Shown: piece by piece, positions 1 to 6,337 of the stretch | Layout of the letters: the number at the start of each line of letters is the position of its first letter | How positions within the stretch are numbered: the first letter of the stretch is position 1 | Assembly: GCA_937881155.1 (NCBI GenBank) | Contig: CALGFI010000119.1 | Coordinates: 1-19,434, forward strand | Source of the DNA: an uncultured bacterium | Lineage (GTDB): Bacteria; Actinomycetota; UBA4738; HRBIN12 | Direction of reading: 5' to 3' | DNA length: 19,434 bases | Translations under genes and position numbers: made by a program | Notes under the pieces: generated by a model | Told to the model about the DNA's origin: nothing | Seen by the model: only the letters and a program-made list of their open reading frames with translations | The model's database searches: none

Positions 1-4
1 CCCC

Positions 5-10
5 TATGCT
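5..10 (+). promoter_or_regulatory. -10 box (TATGCT) of a leaderless promoter for pyrE
   Basis: TATGCT fits the TANNNT -10 pattern and ends 8 nt before the ATG at 19, so transcription would begin at or next to the start codon. No Shine-Dalgarno sequence fits in the gap. The -35 region lies outside the window. The same layout recurs at seven other starts here. Confidence 0.55.
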
Positions 11-18
11 ACGCGTCG

Positions 19-525
19 ATGTCAGACGACATCGCGCGCCGATTGCTCGAGGTGTCGGAGCTCCACGGCGACTTCGTGTTGTCGTCGGGGAAACGGTCGT
101 CCGTCTACTTCGACAAGTTCCGCTTCCTCACCGACCCGGACCTGTTGAGAGAGACGGCTCGCGCCGTCGCCCGGCTTCTCCCCGAACGCGTGACGCACCT
201 CGCGGCGCCGGAAGGAGCGGCCACGCTGCTCGTCGCGGCGGTGGCGCTCGAGACGAGCCGGAGGATCGTCGTGGTGCGCAAACAGGCGAAGGCGTATGGA
301 ACGCGGTCGCTCGTCGAAGGGGATGCGCCAGATGGCGCGCAGATCGCGCTGATCGAGGACGTCTCGACGACGGGCACGCAGGTGCTCGCGGCGGCCACCG
401 CGCTCGAGGACGCAGGCTGCACGATCGCGCTCATCGTGCTGGCGATCGATCGAGGCGGCGCAGGGCGACTGCGAGAGGCGGGGTACGACGTGTCGTCCGT
501 CGCGGAGGTACGCGGGAGCGACTGA
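19..525 (+). CDS. pyrE: Orotate phosphoribosyltransferase (PyrE)
   Basis: Predicted cytosolic enzyme joining orotate and PRPP to give orotidine 5'-phosphate in de novo UMP synthesis. The 168-residue protein has the OPRT N-terminal motif FVLSSGKRSSVYFD (residues 19-32), the segment VVVRKQAKAYGT (84-95) with the lysines expected in the active site, and the type I PRT PRPP loop IEDVSTTGTQV (112-122). It is shorter than the roughly 210-residue enterobacterial enzymes but close to the compact form seen in archaea and some actinobacteria. The ATG at 19 is preferred because a -10-like TATGCT sits 8 nt upstream and the family N-terminus aligns there. It converges with the methyltransferase, 24 bases away. 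No other pyrimidine gene is visible. Another purine or pyrimidine PRTase is possible, but the SSGK motif favours OPRT. Confidence 0.9.
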   Translation: MSDDIARRLLEVSELHGDFVLSSGKRSSVYFDKFRFLTDPDLLRETARAVARLLPERVTHLAAPEGAATLLVAAVALETSRRIVVVRKQAKAYGTRSLVEGDAPDGAQIALIEDVSTTGTQVLAAATALEDAGCTIALIVLAIDRGGAGRLREAGYDVSSVAEVRGSD

Positions 526-549
526 GCGAACGGAATCGTCGAGACGACG

Positions 550-1302
550 TCAGCTGGTCGTGAGCGCGCGATCCGAGACGGCGGGCATCTCGCACCGCCA
601 CACTTGGAGGCGCCACAGCAGACGGCTTCCGCGCGCGTGGAGGTGGAGGATCCCTTCCTTCATCATCCTCGCCACCGCCTTCGAGCTGGCGACGACGTCG
701 GGCAACGGGAACTCGCGCTCGAGAAGCGACTGAAGGTTCGCTGCGCCGAAGATGCGACGCGCGACCTCCAGGATGCTGTTCTCCGCCTGGATCGTTCCGG
801 TCGGTAGATACAGTCGGCCACCCGGTCGCAGGCACCCGTTCTCACGGATGCTCTCCAGCATCGCCGCGGGAAGCTCCGCACCGGTCGGACCGCCGGCGTG
901 ACCTTCGGGGAACCAGCCGGATACGGCGGCGATCTCGTCCGGGATCCCCGAGACGTCGCCGATGATCACGTCGGCCTGGATGCTTCGAACGGGCTCGAGC
1001 AGGTTGCCGACGCGGAACTCGACGCGGTCGTCGACGCCGAGCCGCTCGGCGTTCCGTGTGGCGACGGCGACCGACGCCTGCGACAGATCGACCCCGTAGA
1101 CGTGCCTGGCTCCGAGGTTGGCGGCGACGAACGACAGGACGCCGCTCCCCGACCCGACGTCGATCACCGTGTCGCCTGGCTGGATCTCGAGCGCCTCGGC
1201 GATCGTGCGGCTCGTATGCGTGGGCGCGAACACACCGGGGTTGACCTCGATCGTGAACGGGCCGGTCCGGCCCTTCCAGTCGAGCAGATCGGGTGCGCTC
1301 AT
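550..1302 (-). CDS. SAM-dependent methyltransferase (PrmA/PRMT-like class I fold)
   Basis: A 250-residue class I methyltransferase. Motif I is VIDVGSGSGVLSFVA (46-60), followed by the acidic residue that would bind the SAM ribose in YGVDLSQ (69-75). VEFRVGNLLE (94-103) and ADVIIGDVSGIPDE (110-123) fit motifs II-III, and GCLRPGGRLYLPTGT (156-170) fits the post-motif. The pattern resembles PrmA or arginine-methyltransferase relatives that act on proteins, but the substrate cannot be read from sequence. The ATG at 1302 is chosen because upstream codons are proline- and arginine-rich with no family similarity. It lies 43 bases downstream of the DUF309 gene on the same strand, so the two are probably co-transcribed. 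A 5-bp hairpin covers the start codon. Confidence 0.8.
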   Translation of the reverse strand: MSAPDLLDWKGRTGPFTIEVNPGVFAPTHTSRTIAEALEIQPGDTVIDVGSGSGVLSFVAANLGARHVYGVDLSQASVAVATRNAERLGVDDRVEFRVGNLLEPVRSIQADVIIGDVSGIPDEIAAVSGWFPEGHAGGPTGAELPAAMLESIRENGCLRPGGRLYLPTGTIQAENSILEVARRIFGAANLQSLLEREFPLPDVVASSKAVARMMKEGILHLHARGSRLLWRLQVWRCEMPAVSDRALTTS

Positions 1303-1313
1303 TGGTGGCCAAT
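1301..1313 (-). promoter_or_regulatory. Small hairpin overlapping the methyltransferase start codon
   Basis: Read on the minus strand the bases are ATTGG-CCA-CCAAT, a perfect 5-bp inverted repeat with a 3-nt loop. The last two stem bases are the A and T of the ATG at 1302. In RNA it would form a short AU/GC stem that could partly hide the start codon. It may be chance. No Shine-Dalgarno sequence is visible upstream. Confidence 0.3.
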
Positions 1314-1345
1314 GGTGCGGGTTGGAGAGCCGCTCAGTCAACCGA

Positions 1346-1837
1346 TCAAACGGCCGGTTGTTCGAACGCCGCGTCCTCTCCAGGCACGACCTCACCGCGG
1401 TCGATCGCCGCGGCGAGCGCATCGGCGCGATCGGCGACGTCGGCGGTGCGGACGCCCCGATGCACCGAGGGGTAACGCCGAAGGCGGCCGGAGCCCCGCG
1501 TCAGCAGCCGGATCGCCCCGTGGGCGTTCCCCCGCAGCAGGTGGGTATAGCCGGCGCCGAGCTGCGACAGTCCCTTGAAGAACTCGGCGTCGTCGGTGTC
1601 GCGCGACTGCTTCCACGCCGTCTCCCAGGCCTCGTGCGCGGGGAAGAACCGCCCGTGGTTCAGATGCTCACGCGCGAGACGGTGGTTCTCCTCGACGGAG
1701 AACGACTCGTAGTCCTCCAGATGCAACGTGTTCTCGGCATCCCACGGCTGTGGACGGCCGAGCTCGTCGCGTGGCCGCTCCGGCTTGTTGCGCGTCGTCG
1801 TGGGCTTCCCCGTCTTGCCCGTCGCCTCGCGCGCCAT
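1346..1837 (-). CDS. DUF309 family protein
   Basis: A 163-residue protein. Its core from about residue 50 has the DUF309 signature: NHGRFFPAHEAWETAWK (60-76), then EFFKGLSQLGAGYTHLLRGN (85-104), then GAIRLL. This is a small all-helical domain with a conserved HExWE motif whose biochemical role is unknown. The first 45 residues are basic, polar and probably disordered. The ATG at 1837 is chosen because a TACGAT -10 box ends 6 nt upstream and the reading frame further upstream is low-complexity. It is the first gene of a two-gene minus-strand unit with the methyltransferase and is divergent from the AI-2E permease, with 91 bases between the starts. Confidence 0.8.
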   Translation of the reverse strand: MAREATGKTGKPTTTRNKPERPRDELGRPQPWDAENTLHLEDYESFSVEENHRLAREHLNHGRFFPAHEAWETAWKQSRDTDDAEFFKGLSQLGAGYTHLLRGNAHGAIRLLTRGSGRLRRYPSVHRGVRTADVADRADALAAAIDRGEVVPGEDAAFEQPAV

Positions 1838-1843
1838 GCGTTC

Positions 1844-1849
1844 ATCGTA
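1844..1849 (-). promoter_or_regulatory. -10 box (TACGAT) of a leaderless promoter for the DUF309 gene
   Basis: On the minus strand TACGAT ends 6 nt before the ATG at 1837, which fits leaderless initiation. It shares the 91-base divergent region with the AI-2E permease promoter. No clear -35 box is seen. Confidence 0.5.
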
Positions 1850-1916
1850 CGGTTTCTCCGAGCCGACTCGGCCCGGCATCGCGGAAGCGTTGCTGGCGCG
1901 CCCCACGCACGGCCGA

Positions 1917-1922
1917 TACCCT
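1917..1922 (+). promoter_or_regulatory. -10 box (TACCCT) of a leaderless promoter for the AI-2E permease
   Basis: TACCCT ends 6 nt before the ATG at 1929, and no Shine-Dalgarno sequence is present. This box decides the start over several upstream in-frame starts that would run through the divergent DUF309 gene. Confidence 0.55.
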
Positions 1923-1928
1923 GCCGAC

Positions 1929-3191
1929 ATGGACCCGGCGCACGAGGCGGCGGAGAAGACCGAGCCACCGGTCGCCGAAACGCAGGCGCGGGGCGCCCAG
2001 GAGGTCCGACGTCCCGCCGTGATCGCCTCTCCTGGCGCGATGCCGACATGGATCCCCAAGCTTCTGTTGCAGATCGTCGTGACGGTATTCGCGGCCTACG
2101 CCGCGTTCTCCATCTTTCGCCGGCTGCGGGACCTCGTCGTGTGGCTCATCACCGCGCTGTTCCTCTCGTTCGCCCTGGAACCCGGCGTCAACTGGCTGGT
2201 CGGGCGGGGGTGGCGGCGCGGGGCCGCCACGGCTGTTCTGCTGTTCGCGCTCGCCCTCCTCGTCGTGATGATGATCGCGCTGATGGTTCCGCTCGTGATC
2301 GACCAGGTGCAGGAGCTCGTCCAGCGGCTCCCCGGTTTCCTGGAAGAAGCGAGTGTCCGCACCGAGCGGTGGTTCGATATCGAGCTCACCAGCGAGCGGC
2401 TTCTCGAACAGATCGCCGGGGCGCAGACGAGCGTTGCTCGTCTCGCCGCGAACGTCGCGTCGGTCGGTGCGTTCCTGCTGAGCGTGCTGTTCCAGATGCT
2501 GACGATCGGGCTTTTCACGTTCTACCTCGTTGCCGACGGGCCGAGGTTCCGGCGTGCCGTGTGTTCGATCCTCCCCCCGCGGCGGCAGCGAGAGATTCTC
2601 TCCGCGTGGGAGGTGGCGATCGACAAGACGGGCGGGTACCTGTATTCGCGCCTGCTCCTTGCCGTCATCAACGCCGCCTTCACGTTCGTCGTCCTCCAGG
2701 TGCTCGGCGTGCCGTTCGCGTTGCCGCTCGCGATCTGGCAGGGGTTCGTCTCGCAGTTCATCCCGGTCGTCGGCACGTACATCGCGGCGGCGGTACCGCT
2801 CCTCGTCGCACTCCTCGAGGACCCGATCGGGGCGCTGTTCTTCACGATCTTCGTCCTGGTCTATCAGCAGATCGAGAACTACCTGCTGGCGCCGCGGATC
2901 ACCGCTCGAACGATGCAGCTCCATCCGGCGGTCGCGTTCGCCGCGGCGCTGGCCGGCGGTTCGATCAACGGACTTCTCGGCGCGTTCATCGCCTTGCCCG
3001 CTGCGGCCGTGATCCAGGCGACCGTGTCGACGTACCTGACGCGCCACGAGGTGATCGAGTCCGAGCTGACGCGCGAGGACGAGACGACGCTCAGCCCGGC
3101 GGAGATCGCCGGTACGGACGAGGATTCCGACAAACGCGAGTCCCGGATCATGGCGCGCATGCGGTCGCGCCTCCGCCGGAACGGCGACTGA
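1929..3191 (+). CDS. AI-2E family transporter (PerM/YdiK/TqsA type permease)
   Basis: A 420-residue polytopic membrane protein. A polar N-terminus (1-40) precedes helices at about 44-63 and 68-86, then two close helices at 99-125. A soluble stretch follows (126-172) and then the C-terminal bundle, with helices near 178-202, 240-262, 276-296, 298-318 and 333-368. Family motifs are QFIPVVGTYI (276-285), QQIENYLLAPRI (313-324) and LHPAVAFAAALAGG (331-344). The polar C-terminal 45 residues are acidic then arginine-rich. The superfamily includes the AI-2 exporter TqsA and Na+/H+ antiporters, so the substrate here is open. The start is set by the TACCCT box. The sarcosine oxidase-like gene follows after 22 bases, with its own promoter-like box between them. 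Confidence 0.85.
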   Translation: MDPAHEAAEKTEPPVAETQARGAQEVRRPAVIASPGAMPTWIPKLLLQIVVTVFAAYAAFSIFRRLRDLVVWLITALFLSFALEPGVNWLVGRGWRRGAATAVLLFALALLVVMMIALMVPLVIDQVQELVQRLPGFLEEASVRTERWFDIELTSERLLEQIAGAQTSVARLAANVASVGAFLLSVLFQMLTIGLFTFYLVADGPRFRRAVCSILPPRRQREILSAWEVAIDKTGGYLYSRLLLAVINAAFTFVVLQVLGVPFALPLAIWQGFVSQFIPVVGTYIAAAVPLLVALLEDPIGALFFTIFVLVYQQIENYLLAPRITARTMQLHPAVAFAAALAGGSINGLLGAFIALPAAAVIQATVSTYLTRHEVIESELTREDETTLSPAEIAGTDEDSDKRESRIMARMRSRLRRNGD

Positions 3192-3200
3192 CACCGCGGA

Positions 3201-3206
3201 TACGCT
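3201..3206 (+). promoter_or_regulatory. -10 box (TACGCT) of a leaderless promoter for the sarcosine oxidase-like gene
   Basis: TACGCT lies 9 nt past the stop of the AI-2E permease and ends 7 nt before the GTG at 3214. It suggests this gene has its own leaderless transcript, although read-through from the permease is also likely. Confidence 0.5.
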
Positions 3207-3213
3207 CGAGGCC

Positions 3214-4314
3214 GTGACACAACGCTTCGACGTGATCGTCGTCGGCGCCGGCGCGATCGGCACCTCCGCCGCTCGATGGCTCGCCGCCCGTGGACGGAGC
3301 ACGTTGCTGCTCGAGCGGTACGAGGTCGGGCATGCCCGCGGGAGCTCGGGTGGACCGACCCGGGTCTTCCGTCTCACCTACGACCATCCGGACTACGTCC
3401 GAATGGCCCGCCGGGCACTCGAGGAGTGGCGTGTCCTGGAGGACGAGGTCGGCGAGCCGCTGATGGTCACGACGGCCGGCCTCGACATCGGAAGGGCCGG
3501 GCGGTCGTCGGCGGAGGCGCTCGAGGCGGCGGGCGAGAGGTTCGAGTACCTCACGGTCGCCGCGGTGACCGAGCGATGGCCGGCGCTCCGCCTCGACCCC
3601 GCGACCGAGGTGTTCGTCCAGGAGGACGGCGGCGTCTGCATGGCCGAGCGCACCGTGCTCGCACAAGGCAAGCTCGCCGTAGACCTCGGCGCGACGTTGC
3701 TCGAGAACACGCACGTGCTCCAGGTCGTGGCGCGCGGAGACCGAGCGGAGGTCCGGACCGATGCCGAGACGTACGACGCGGGAGTCGTCGTCGTCACCGC
3801 CGGTCCGTGGGCGCGCCCGCTGTTGCTCGGCGCGGGGATCGACGTCCCGCTCGAGCCGAGTCTCGAGCAGGTCACGTACTTCGCGCTCGACGACCCCTCA
3901 CCGCTGCCGACCGTGATCGACTGGGACGTGACGCCGCCGCGGACGCCGTACACGGTCCCCGATCCGACGCGCCCCGGCCACTTCAAGGTGGCGTTGCACA
4001 TGTCGGGGCCGCCGGTGGAGGCCGACGGGCGATCGTTCGAGCCCGATCGGGAACGTGAGCGCCGCGTGATCGAGTACGCCGCAGGCAGGTTCGCGCCGCA
4101 CGTTCCCGACGGCGGCACCGAAACGTGCCTCTACACGAACACGCCGGACGAGAACTTCCTCTTCGATCGCATCGGCCCGATCGTCGTCGGCTCGCCGTGC
4201 AGCGGACACGGATTCAAGTTCGCGCCCCTGAGCGGCTTGGTCCTCGCGGACCTCGCGGTGGGGCGGGAGCCGGCGATCCCGATCGACCGCTTTGCCGCGA
4301 GCCGCTTCGCCTAG
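3214..4314 (+). CDS. Monomeric sarcosine oxidase-like FAD-dependent oxidoreductase
   Basis: Predicted flavoenzyme of the DAO/MSOX family, oxidising an N-methyl or secondary amino acid to aldehyde or imine plus H2O2. The 366-residue protein starts with the dinucleotide-binding motif VIVVGAGAIGTSAARWLA (about 7-24), followed by the flavin-contact segment SSGGPTRVFRLTY. Near the C-terminus CLYTNTPDENFLFD begins with Cys305, the position equivalent to the covalent FAD attachment Cys315 of Bacillus MSOX. CSGHGFKFAPLSG (about 329-341) matches the conserved FAD-binding tail. Presence of Cys305 supports covalent flavin. SolA (N-methyltryptophan oxidase) and related oxidases share these features, so the substrate is uncertain. 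The GTG start is supported by a -10 box 7 nt upstream and by the Rossmann motif falling at the usual distance. Confidence 0.85.
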   Translation: MTQRFDVIVVGAGAIGTSAARWLAARGRSTLLLERYEVGHARGSSGGPTRVFRLTYDHPDYVRMARRALEEWRVLEDEVGEPLMVTTAGLDIGRAGRSSAEALEAAGERFEYLTVAAVTERWPALRLDPATEVFVQEDGGVCMAERTVLAQGKLAVDLGATLLENTHVLQVVARGDRAEVRTDAETYDAGVVVVTAGPWARPLLLGAGIDVPLEPSLEQVTYFALDDPSPLPTVIDWDVTPPRTPYTVPDPTRPGHFKVALHMSGPPVEADGRSFEPDRERERRVIEYAAGRFAPHVPDGGTETCLYTNTPDENFLFDRIGPIVVGSPCSGHGFKFAPLSGLVLADLAVGREPAIPIDRFAASRFA

Positions 4315-4330
4315 GCCTCGGCCCGAACGG

Positions 4331-4336
4331 TACGGT
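4331..4336 (+). promoter_or_regulatory. -10 box (TACGGT) of a leaderless promoter ahead of the VIT-like gene
   Basis: TACGGT ends 7 nt before the ATG at 4344, the same spacing as the other leaderless starts. That ATG opens a seven-codon ORF rather than the transporter frame itself. Confidence 0.45.
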
Positions 4337-4343
4337 GCTCGGG

Positions 4344-4367
4344 ATGAACACACAGCGGCTACGTTGA
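4344..4367 (+). CDS. Seven-codon leader ORF (MNTQRLR) overlapping the VIT-like start
   Basis: ATG at 4344 is followed by six codons and TGA at 4365-4367. The stop overlaps the TTG at 4364, which is in frame with the transporter (sequence TTGA). With the -10 box 7 nt upstream, a leaderless ribosome would translate this peptide and stop exactly at the transporter start, allowing reinitiation. There is no Shine-Dalgarno sequence for the TTG. Alternatives are a one-base indel that separated the true N-terminus from the rest, or chance. Confidence 0.4.
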   Translation: MNTQRLR

Positions 4368-5209
4368 CGGGCGGCCGGGCATCCCCTCGGGGCGGCGAAC
4401 CGCTCTCGTCCGCGGATCTCGCGACGAAGTCGCGGTTGAACCTGCTGTCTCAGGTGGTGCGCGGGATGCGAGGACGTCAGTGGCGCGTCGTGCCGCATCC
4501 GGGACCGATCGGCGGCGAGCAACACACCGGTGGAAGGTCGGGCGCACTGCGCGCGGCGATCTTCGGCGTCAACGACGGCCTGGTCTCGAACGTGTCGCTG
4601 ATCTTCGGCGTTGCCGGAGCCGGGGTGGACAACCAAGTCGTCATCCTGGCCGGCATCGCCGGTTTGCTCGCGGGCGCGTTCTCGATGGGCGCAGGCGAGT
4701 ACATCTCGGTGCGCGTGCAGCGCGAGGTGTTCGAACGACTCATCCACCTGGAGGCCCACGAGATCGGTTCGGAACCGGAGGCCGAGCGCGAAGAGCTGGC
4801 CGCGATCTACGTCCGCAAGGGGCTGCCGGATGACCTCGCCGACCGCCTGGCGACCGAGCTGATGAGGGATCCCGCCGTCGCGCTGGAGACGCACGCGCGG
4901 GAGGAGCTCGGACTCGATCCCCAGATGGGTCTCGGGTCGCCCGTCGCGGCCGCCAGCGCGTCGTTCGTGACGTTCGCCTCTGGCGCGCTCCTCCCACTGC
5001 TGCCGTTCCTGTTCGCGTCGGGCGGCGCCGCCATACTGGCCTCGGCCGCGCTCTCGGGCGCGGCCCTGTTCGGTGTCGGCGCGGCCATGACGTACCTGAC
5101 TGCGCGCGGGGCGTTCTACTCGGGCGCTCGCATGCTTGCGATCGGCGCTGCCGCCGCGGCGATCACGTACCTCGTGGGCAAGGCGCTCGACGTCGGCGTG
5201 GGGGTCTGA
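4364..5209 (+). CDS. VIT1/CCC1-like family membrane protein (predicted Fe2+/Mn2+ transporter)
   Basis: Predicted membrane transporter moving Fe2+ or Mn2+ out of the cytosol. From the TTG at 4364 it is 281 residues. After a polar N-terminus of about 60 residues comes the family signature ALRAAIFGVNDGLVSNVSLI (helix 1, about 61-80), then GLLAGAFSMGAGEYISVRVQ (helix 2, about 100-119). The cytosolic acidic helical hairpin EAHEIGSEPEAEREELAAIY follows (about 130-149), which binds metal in plant VIT1. REELGLDP is next, and three C-terminal helices run from about 188 to 281. The start is uncertain: an ATG at 4292 would overlap the oxidase gene by 23 bases, and GTG or ATG codons occur at 4454-4466. 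The TTG is preferred because of the coupled leader ORF. The gene converges with the MarR gene across 73 bases. Confidence 0.82.
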   Translation: MTGGRASPRGGEPLSSADLATKSRLNLLSQVVRGMRGRQWRVVPHPGPIGGEQHTGGRSGALRAAIFGVNDGLVSNVSLIFGVAGAGVDNQVVILAGIAGLLAGAFSMGAGEYISVRVQREVFERLIHLEAHEIGSEPEAEREELAAIYVRKGLPDDLADRLATELMRDPAVALETHAREELGLDPQMGLGSPVAAASASFVTFASGALLPLLPFLFASGGAAILASAALSGAALFGVGAAMTYLTARGAFYSGARMLAIGAAAAAITYLVGKALDVGVGV

Positions 5210-5216
5210 TGATCGG

Positions 5217-5231
5217 CGCAGCTCCGCTGCG
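5217..5231. terminator. GC hairpin between convergent genes (possible terminator)
   Basis: CGCAGC-TCC-GCTGCG is a perfect 6-bp stem with a 3-nt loop, 7 bases after the transporter stop and in the space before the convergent MarR gene. No T tract follows on either strand, so intrinsic termination is only a guess. The rest of 5210-5282 shows nothing recognisable. Confidence 0.3.
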
Positions 5232-5282
5232 GCCGCTACGTCCCGCGATGACGAGCTGGCGCGTCGACCGATCCTCGCGGCG

Positions 5283-5723
5283 TCACGGTTCGAGCGGCTC
5301 CGCCGGCGCGCCGATCATCTCCTCGAGCGCGCTTCGGAGCGACTCGTAACGGCGATCGCCGAGCTCGCGGCGAGCTCGCGCTTCGACGGCGGCGACCGCT
5401 CGGCGTGCTTCGGCGACGTACCGGCGTCCGCGCGCGGTGAGACGGACCATCTTCGAGCGGGCGTCCTCGGGGTCGGGCACGCGGCGCACGTACCCCCGGT
5501 TCTCGAGGTCGTCGACGACCAGCATCATCCCCTGCTTCGTCATCCTCGCCCGCCGTGCGAGGTCCACGAGCCGCGTTCCCGAACGCCGGTCGATGTGCAT
5601 GAACACCGCACCGTGGCCCGGCCGCGCGTCGGGGAACCCGCGTTCCTCGAGACTGGCGACGACCTGTGCACCGACGGCGCGCGACGCCTCGAGCAGCAAG
5701 CGCGGGAGATCGGGTTCACCCAC
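5283..5723 (-). CDS. MarR family winged-helix transcriptional regulator
   Basis: A 146-residue MarR-type dimeric repressor. The order is an N-terminal dimerisation helix (1-26), the start of the winged helix (GHGAVFMHI, about 36-44), the recognition region TRLVDLARRARMTKQGMMLVV (about 49-69) with LENRGYVRRVPDPEDARSK as the wing (about 72-90), and LTARGRRYVAEARRAV leading into the C-terminal dimerisation helices. The start is a GTG at 5723. An out-of-frame ATG lies 8 bases upstream. It is divergent from the GNAT gene (74 bases between starts), the usual arrangement when a MarR protein controls its neighbour and itself. An 8-bp palindrome, ACCGCGGT at 5768-5775, in this gap is a candidate operator half. 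The ligand is unknown. Confidence 0.85.
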   Translation of the reverse strand: MGEPDLPRLLLEASRAVGAQVVASLEERGFPDARPGHGAVFMHIDRRSGTRLVDLARRARMTKQGMMLVVDDLENRGYVRRVPDPEDARSKMVRLTARGRRYVAEARRAVAAVEARARRELGDRRYESLRSALEEMIGAPAEPLEP

Positions 5724-5784
5724 AGCGTCATGCTCGCACCAACGACTCTGTGCCGTCGATCAGGTTGACCGCGGTTCGGGCCGG

Positions 5785-5790
5785 TAGCCT
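5785..5790 (+). promoter_or_regulatory. -10 box (TAGCCT) of a leaderless promoter for the GNAT gene
   Basis: TAGCCT ends 7 nt before the GTG at 5798. A TTGACC resembling a -35 box is at 5765-5770, but the 14-base spacing is short. The palindrome ACCGCGGT (5768-5775) overlaps it and would suit repression by the divergent MarR protein. Confidence 0.5.
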
Positions 5791-5797
5791 CGTCGAC

Positions 5798-6337
5798 GTG
5801 ACGATCGACGTCCACGTGGCCGAACCGCGCGAGTACGCCGAGGCCGGGCGCGTCACCGCGCTCGCGTACCGCGAGTTCGTCGAGCCCGGTGAGACCGCCT
5901 GGGAGGAGTACCTCGACCACATCGCCGACGTCGCCGGTCGAGCCGATCGCTCGGTCATCCTCGTCGCGTCGGACGACGGGCGCGTGGTCGGAAGCGCGAC
6001 GCTCGAGCTCGGCGAACGCGTCGACGACGATGATCCCCCGCTCGCGCCCGACGAGGCGCACGTCCGGATGCTCGGCGTGCATCCGGACTCCAGAGGTCGA
6101 GGCGTCGCCCGCGCGCTCATAGAGGCCAGCTTCGCGCAGGCACGTGCCGCCTCTCGCACGCGCCTCACGCTCCACACGACTGAACGGATGAAGGCGGCGA
6201 AGGCGATGTACGAGGCGATGGCGTTCCGCCGGCTGCCGGACCGGGTCTTCCCCGACGGGTTCGTGTTGCTGACCTACGAGATCGCCGTGCCGCCCGAAGC
6301 CGGGGACGACGCGCTCGCGTCGACCGACCGTCGCTAA
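5798..6337 (+). CDS. GNAT family N-acetyltransferase
   Basis: A 179-residue acetyl-CoA-dependent N-acyltransferase. The acetyl-CoA loop is in VRMLGVHPDSRGRGVARALI (89-108), where RGRGVA fits the R/Q-x-x-G-x-G/A motif A. Motif B follows with LTLHTTERMKAAKAMYEAMA and a final strand FRRLPDRVF. The substrate cannot be inferred. The GTG at 5798 is selected over upstream in-frame starts because TAGCCT ends 7 nt before it and because upstream codons overlap the divergent MarR gene. The stop overlaps the stop of the convergent ABC transporter by 4 bases (CTAA). Confidence 0.82.
   Translation: MTIDVHVAEPREYAEAGRVTALAYREFVEPGETAWEEYLDHIADVAGRADRSVILVASDDGRVVGSATLELGERVDDDDPPLAPDEAHVRMLGVHPDSRGRGVARALIEASFAQARAASRTRLTLHTTERMKAAKAMYEAMAFRRLPDRVFPDGFVLLTYEIAVPPEAGDDALASTDRR

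Noticed and set aside
537..549. CGTCG-AGA-CGACG inverted repeat between the convergent pyrE and methyltransferase genes, considered as a terminator
   Set aside because: The 5-bp stem is short, there is no T tract, and such repeats are frequent at this GC content.
1118..3217. A 699-codon open frame on the plus strand overlapping the methyltransferase, DUF309 and AI-2E genes
   Set aside because: It is arginine- and proline-rich with no motif and runs antisense or out of frame to three recognisable genes. Such frames are common in GC-rich DNA.
1842..3377. A 511-codon minus-strand frame opposite the AI-2E permease
   Set aside because: Its charged, repetitive Arg/Glu/Asp composition is what results from reading the complement of GC-rich codons. 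No family features.
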